Source of the DNA: Acidimicrobiaceae bacterium
GTDB lineage: Bacteria > Actinomycetota > Acidimicrobiia > Acidimicrobiales > Microtrichaceae
Assembly (NCBI GenBank): GCA_003514205.1
Contig: DORQ01000122.1
Coordinates: 1-9,172 of the forward strand
Length of the DNA: 9,172 nucleotides
Direction: 5' to 3'
Positions 5,298-9,172 of this stretch are shown piece by piece. Every line of letters starts with the position of its first letter. Position 1 is the first letter of the stretch. The position numbers were made by a program, and so were the translations under genes. Under the pieces are notes generated by a model. The model was given only the letters and a program-made list of their open reading frames with translations, was not told the DNA's origin and ran no database searches.

Positions 5298-7027
5298 GCC
5301 AGCACACCCCCAGCGCTGAGATACCTGAATTCCAGTCTGAGCGCAGCAATGCGCCACTCGATCCTGATTTCGACCCCGCTGGTGGGGTCGGCGGAACAGC
5401 TGCGGATGGTGACGCTGTCCCAGACGGTACCAATGACGCTGAGCCAATGGATCCCGATTGGTTCGGTCGCAGCGGTGAACCGGGTTTCCGGGCTGAGATT
5501 GGCAAGCCGTACGTGGCGGTGATGCCAGCCCTTGGGCTATTGGCGGGGATCGTGGCGATGCTGGTCTTTGGCGGCACCTCCACGCTGATTCTCGTCGCCT
5601 CCATCGTGTTCATCATTTTCATGCATGAACTCGGTCACTATGTGATGGCCCGCCGATCAGGGATGAAAGTCACCGAATTCATGATCGGGTTCGGCCCGCG
5701 AATTGCGTCGTTCCGACGAGGCGACGTGGAGTTCGGCCTGAAAGCTATTCCCGCCGGTGCCTACGTCAAGATCATTGGGATGGTCAGTAACGAGGAAGTC
5801 GCGCCTGGCGACGAGGATAAGACTTATCGGGTCAAGGGCTTCTGGGCACGCCTGGGGGTGGCCGTTGCGGGCTCAACCATGCATTTTCTCATGGCGCTGA
5901 TCCTGCTGTTCATCGCGCTCACCAATAGCGGGATACAAGATGAGCGAGACTGGCTGATCCGCGAGGTTGTTGCTGGAAGTACAGCGGATCAGATGGGGAT
6001 GAAGGCGGGGGACCGACTCATCAGCTTGAACGACACCAGAACAGAAACGTTCTCAGACATGGTGGACGTGGCACGTGCTTCGGGCGGGAAGATGGTCACG
6101 GCAACTTTTGAGCGTGACGGAACGACGATGACTGGCACGGCCCGCACAGCTCAACGACTGAATATCTTTGGAACCATCGGCGAGGATCTGGTGCTGTTTG
6201 AAACCACCGACGGCCGATTGGCCACCTCCCTCCTACAGGGTGGCCGAATCGCGGGCGCAGGGCTTCAAGATGGCGACGTGGTCACTGCCATCGATGGAAA
6301 ACCGCTGACCTCGATTGACGAGGTTGGCACATTGTTGAGCGAGCCTCGGTACGAGTCTCAGGGGACCCTGCGCTTGTCCGTGCTTTCCAAGGGATCCGAC
6401 ACGAATCAGGAGATCAAAGTCGACTTTGGCGGGGGCGTGGCTGCGAGCGATCCGAGAGGTTTCTTCGGTGTCGGTCAGGAGGTAGTCGCGGTGCCCCTTG
6501 GCGTGAGCGAAGCGATTCCAGAGACCTTCTCCCGTTTCGGGATGATCGCGAAGCAGACAGTGGTGGGGATGGGGAGCTTCTTCTCCCCGAGCGGCGTTGG
6601 TGCATTCGCGTCACGGGTGTTCTCCACAGCTCCGGGTGAGACGACGGTTGCTGATAAGCCAACCCCGCAGGAAGCACTTGGTGGAGCGAACTCGCCCGAT
6701 AACAATCGAATGATCTCCATCGTCGGTGCGATTCGAGCAGGCTCAAGCGGCTTTGAGGAATCAGGGTGGATCTCAGTGGTTCAGCTCCTCATTGCGATCA
6801 ACATTGCAGTCGGAATCCTGAATCTGTTGCCACTGACTCCACTCGATGGCGGCCATGTGGTGGTTGCCTGCTACGAGCGAGTTCGTGAGTTGATTGCCCG
6901 CGATGGCAAGCGGTACATGGTGGATGCGCAACGCCTTGTTCCTGTCTCCCTGCTCGTATTGCTCCTACTTGGGTCACTTGGGTTGATGTCGCTGTATCTC
7001 GATCTTGCAGATCCTGTGAAGATCTAA
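5294..7027 (+). CDS. rip1: Site-2 intramembrane zinc metalloprotease (Rip1/RseP type, M50)
   Basis: Site-2 proteases cut substrates such as anti-sigma factors within the membrane after a first extracytoplasmic cleavage. H111-E112-L113-G114-H115 is the HExxH zinc/catalytic motif in a hydrophobic helix. N510-LLPLTPLDGG with D518 is the second catalytic segment with the third zinc ligand. ARRSGMKV and IGFGP after HELGH, and GLKAIPAGAYVK, match Rip1-like proteins. Between the halves are two PDZ-like units (about 219-290 and 300-377), each with a GD dipeptide (MKAGDRLISLND, LQDGDVVTAIDG). Residues 1-71 are acidic and disordered, and 73-93 look like an extra membrane helix before the catalytic one. 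At 577 residues it is much longer than Mycobacterium Rip1 (about 404) or E. coli RseP (about 450). Placement between dxr and ispG matches actinobacteria. Substrates cannot be inferred here. Confidence 0.93.
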   Translation: MSQHTPSAEIPEFQSERSNAPLDPDFDPAGGVGGTAADGDAVPDGTNDAEPMDPDWFGRSGEPGFRAEIGKPYVAVMPALGLLAGIVAMLVFGGTSTLILVASIVFIIFMHELGHYVMARRSGMKVTEFMIGFGPRIASFRRGDVEFGLKAIPAGAYVKIIGMVSNEEVAPGDEDKTYRVKGFWARLGVAVAGSTMHFLMALILLFIALTNSGIQDERDWLIREVVAGSTADQMGMKAGDRLISLNDTRTETFSDMVDVARASGGKMVTATFERDGTTMTGTARTAQRLNIFGTIGEDLVLFETTDGRLATSLLQGGRIAGAGLQDGDVVTAIDGKPLTSIDEVGTLLSEPRYESQGTLRLSVLSKGSDTNQEIKVDFGGGVAASDPRGFFGVGQEVVAVPLGVSEAIPETFSRFGMIAKQTVVGMGSFFSPSGVGAFASRVFSTAPGETTVADKPTPQEALGGANSPDNNRMISIVGAIRAGSSGFEESGWISVVQLLIAINIAVGILNLLPLTPLDGGHVVVACYERVRELIARDGKRYMVDAQRLVPVSLLVLLLLGSLGLMSLYLDLADPVKI

Positions 7028-7048
7028 CTGGTACCCGCAGGGCTTCGG

Positions 7049-7054
7049 TAGTCT
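7049..7054 (+). promoter_or_regulatory. Candidate -10 box for leaderless ispG
   Basis: TAGTCT fits TANNNT and ends six bases before the ispG ATG, a spacing that would put the transcript start at the A of the start codon. The 33-base gap after the protease stop has no purine-rich Shine-Dalgarno in place, which agrees with leaderless translation. No clear -35 element is visible. Confidence 0.35.
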
Positions 7055-7060
7055 TCGAGC

Positions 7061-8284
7061 ATGGATGCCCACTCTGTCAGTTTTCCCCGTCGCGAGACCC
7101 GCCAGGTCATGGTTGGAGCGATCCCAGTTGGCGGAGGAGCGCCGATCTCCATCCAATCGATGACCACCACCAAGACTGCCGATGTAGATGGGACGCTTCA
7201 GCAGATTTACGACCTTGCCATGGCCGGCTGCGACATCGTGCGCTGCACCTGCAACGATCTCGATGCTGCTGAAGGTCTGGCCCGAATAGTTCCGCGCTCG
7301 CCGTTGCCGGTGGTTGCCGATATCCATCATCAGTACAAGATGGCGCTCGCCGCATTGGAGGCAGGTGTTGCGTGCTTGCGCTTGAATCCTGGCAATATTC
7401 GCAATCCAGAGCACATCAAGTTGGTTGCCGCCGAATGTCGTGATCGAGGAGTGCCGATCCGAATTGGTGTCAACGGTGGTTCGCTGGATGAGCGGCTGTA
7501 TCAGAAATATGGCGGCAAGGTCACCCCAGAGGCAATGGTTGAATCGGCGATGATGGAGCTGGAGTACTTCGCTGAGGTCGGATTCGATGATGTGAAGATC
7601 TCGGTCAAGGCCTCCAATGTTCCATTGATGATCGAGGCCTACCGTCAGCTCGCTGAGGTGACCGATCACCCACTTCACCTCGGCGTCACCGAGGCAGGAC
7701 CAGGGTCGGCCGGGCTGTTGAAGGCAACTGCGGGAATCGCGACGCTGCTCGCGGAAGGCATCGGTGACACCATCCGCTATTCCCTCACCGCGGACCCAGT
7801 GGAAGAGGCTCGCGCTGGTCGTCAGCTTCTCGAGGCACTTGGTCTTCGCGAACGGAAGAACGTCGACCTGATCGCATGTCCCTCCTGCGGACGCGCCGAG
7901 GTTGATGTGATTGCGATCGCTGAACAGGCACAAGCTGCCTTTGGGGATCGACAGATTCCCCTTCAAGTGGCCGTGATGGGCTGCGTCGTGAATGGTCCGG
8001 GCGAGGCACGCGACGCCGACATCGGCATAGCTGCAGGAAACAAACGCGGTCACCTCTTTGTTCGTGGAACCAACGTCGCAGTGGTTCCCGAGGACGAGAT
8101 GGTCGAGACGCTTGTTGAATGGGCTGAGTTCATTGTTGAGCACGGCATCGAGCGGGCCCTGGAACGAGGCGACCTTCACGCGGCGAAGGCTGCGGCAGAA
8201 GCCGATCGTGACCAGTTGCTGCAGACCCAAGGCGAGGATGCAAACGCATCAGAGCAACGGGTTGAATTGATTCGAAAGATCTGA
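7061..8284 (+). CDS. ispG: 4-hydroxy-3-methylbut-2-en-1-yl diphosphate synthase (IspG/GcpE)
   Basis: IspG is a [4Fe-4S] enzyme that reductively opens methylerythritol cyclodiphosphate to HMBPP, the penultimate MEP step. The 407-residue protein has the N-terminal TIM barrel with IQSMTTTKTAD (31-41), VVADIHH (84-90), RLNPGNI (107-113), RIGVNGGSLD (134-143) and KISVKAS (179-185). The C-terminal cluster domain has C273 and C276 in CPSCGR, C308 in MGCVVNGPGEA, and E315. These match the E. coli ligands C270, C273, C305 and E312 at identical spacing. Length and two-domain layout are those of the bacterial form, without the plant-type insert. HHQ replaces the more common HFQ after ADI, and a C62-T-C64 pair sits early in the barrel; neither touches known ligands. 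The tail after about 370 is hydrophilic and probably variable. Confidence 0.97.
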   Translation: MDAHSVSFPRRETRQVMVGAIPVGGGAPISIQSMTTTKTADVDGTLQQIYDLAMAGCDIVRCTCNDLDAAEGLARIVPRSPLPVVADIHHQYKMALAALEAGVACLRLNPGNIRNPEHIKLVAAECRDRGVPIRIGVNGGSLDERLYQKYGGKVTPEAMVESAMMELEYFAEVGFDDVKISVKASNVPLMIEAYRQLAEVTDHPLHLGVTEAGPGSAGLLKATAGIATLLAEGIGDTIRYSLTADPVEEARAGRQLLEALGLRERKNVDLIACPSCGRAEVDVIAIAEQAQAAFGDRQIPLQVAVMGCVVNGPGEARDADIGIAAGNKRGHLFVRGTNVAVVPEDEMVETLVEWAEFIVEHGIERALERGDLHAAKAAAEADRDQLLQTQGEDANASEQRVELIRKI

Positions 8285-8285
8285 C

Positions 8286-9172
8286 GTGCCCGTGTCGCGA
8301 TCGACGGCGAGGTATCCGCGAGCAGCAGTAGCAACAGCGCTGTTCACGGCGTGCGGTTGTGTGGGCCTGCTGGGCGGGTGTTCTGACAACGCCGCTGACC
8401 CGCCGCGAACAACTGTGGTGAACGCATTGACACCTGAGGAACTGCAGTCGACGCCTGCGACCCCAGCGACCGAATCTGGCGCTGAGACAACAACTTTGCC
8501 AGGATCCACAATTCCTGCTCGACCGCCCGACGACTCCGCAGAGCTCATGCTCGCAGTCGGTCTGAGTCCAGATCAGGCTCAGTGCGTGGTGAACTCCGGC
8601 AGCGATGGGCCATTCGAAGTGCTCCCAGCCCCAACGCCGGACGGGTTGATTGGTCTTCAGCCAGCGAGCGGAAACGCGGTGGCAATTCCGCCGGCATTGA
8701 AAACCAACGGAGAACTCGAACGTCTGCTGCTTGCGAACTTCGCGTCTGACTGTGCGCCTTCAGAACTGCTCGACAAACTCTCGGCGTTGAGTGGTGCAAT
8801 TGCCGATGCCGATGCGCTCGAAGTGGACCTTCCCCCGCTCCTCGCCCGGCGCACGGCCCAGGGAGCAACCGCTGCAGAGTCACAATGCATCGATGCCGCA
8901 CTTCGTGCAGCACCGGCGCGGCTGAGTTCCTTCGCTGCAGGAACCACGTTGGTAGAGCTCAGCTGTGTGAGTGAGGCTCGCCTAGCTGAGCTGCGCGGAC
9001 GCTCCTACCGCCCAGAGTTCACCAAGACTGGCATTCCGACACAACAGATTGACTGTCTCGTGGGATCAGCGGCAGACCGTAACTACCTCGCGGAGCTCAT
9101 CGAGGCTCAGAGTTCAGGTGCGATTGCTGGTGAGCCCAACGAGACCCAGCCTCTGGTCTGCTTGAATCAGGA
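8286..9172 (+). CDS. Putative Cys-rich secreted lipoprotein (partial, 3' end outside window)
   Basis: An open frame starts at GTG 8286, one base after the ispG stop, and stays open for 295 codons to the window end. A second GTG at 8292 is an alternative start. The N-terminus has basic residues (R5, R9, R12), a hydrophobic stretch (about 13-30) and a lipobox-like LGGC with C32, followed by SDN. This predicts lipidation and anchoring outside the membrane. A Thr/Pro-rich linker (about 40-85) leads to a domain with Cys at 100, 156, 201, 227, 257 and 292. Three of these follow a related pattern: PDQAQC100, AAESQC201 and TQQIDC257. I do not recognise the family. Immediate adjacency to ispG suggests the same transcript. 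There is no visible Shine-Dalgarno beyond GAAAG (8273-8277). Confidence 0.75.
   Translation, partial: MPVSRSTARYPRAAVATALFTACGCVGLLGGCSDNAADPPRTTVVNALTPEELQSTPATPATESGAETTTLPGSTIPARPPDDSAELMLAVGLSPDQAQCVVNSGSDGPFEVLPAPTPDGLIGLQPASGNAVAIPPALKTNGELERLLLANFASDCAPSELLDKLSALSGAIADADALEVDLPPLLARRTAQGATAAESQCIDAALRAAPARLSSFAAGTTLVELSCVSEARLAELRGRSYRPEFTKTGIPTQQIDCLVGSAADRNYLAELIEAQSSGAIAGEPNETQPLVCLNQ

Noticed and set aside
6974..8230. 418-codon open frame on the - strand opposite ispG
   Set aside because: It lies wholly opposite ispG and the protease 3' end, both with intact family motifs. The translation has no recognisable domain, so it is a codon-bias shadow.
8352..8354. Earlier Cys (C23, context FTAC) as the lipidated residue
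   Set aside because: It would leave a very short hydrophobic core, and C32 in LGGC follows a full-length one and fits the lipobox better.
1..9172. Mobile elements, CRISPR arrays, tRNA or rRNA genes
   Set aside because: No transposase, direct-repeat array, or tRNA-like segment was visible. Gene content and order are conserved housekeeping throughout.

Overview
This is a housekeeping stretch of an actinobacterial-type chromosome. Every gene lies on the + strand and packing is tight. The order is rpsB (3' end only), tsf, pyrH, frr, cdsA, dxr, a site-2 protease of the Rip1/RseP type, ispG, and the start of a lipoprotein gene. The order tsf-pyrH-frr-cdsA followed by dxr-rip1-ispG is the actinobacterial arrangement also known from Mycobacterium, where extra genes interrupt it. 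The fairly high G+C, GTG and TTG starts, the Rip1-like protease and the acidic, alanine-rich protein tails all fit Actinobacteria. A deep branch such as Acidimicrobiia is my best guess, from sequence flavour only.

Layout. Positions 1-45 are the last codons of ribosomal protein S2. A GC-rich spacer with inverted repeats (46-165) leads to tsf (EF-Ts, 166-957). pyrH (UMP kinase, 987-1736) follows, then an 81-base gap holding a perfect 7-bp hairpin, then frr (ribosome recycling factor, best start 1818). frr and cdsA overlap by one base. cdsA (2387-4015) encodes CDP-diacylglycerol synthase with a very long disordered N-terminal tail of about 260 residues. A 115-base gap with an operator-like dyad and a candidate -10 box precedes dxr (4131-5297). 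dxr overlaps by 4 bases a TTG-started protease gene (5294-7027). A 33-base gap with a second candidate -10 box precedes ispG (7061-8284). One base later a Cys-rich lipoprotein gene begins (8286) and runs off the window.

How the genes fit together. The first part serves translation (S2, EF-Ts, RRF) and pyrimidine nucleotide supply (UMP kinase). CdsA makes CDP-diacylglycerol for phospholipids. DXR and IspG are the first committed step and a late iron-sulfur step of the MEP isoprenoid pathway. The membrane protease between them probably cleaves anti-sigma factors or other membrane substrates.

Nothing here is an obviously new system. The points most worth a second look are the large acidic tails on both membrane enzymes (CdsA and the protease), the protease's apparent extra membrane segment and two PDZ domains, the probable leaderless promoters of the two isoprenoid genes, and the unrecognised lipoprotein with a recurring Cys motif.
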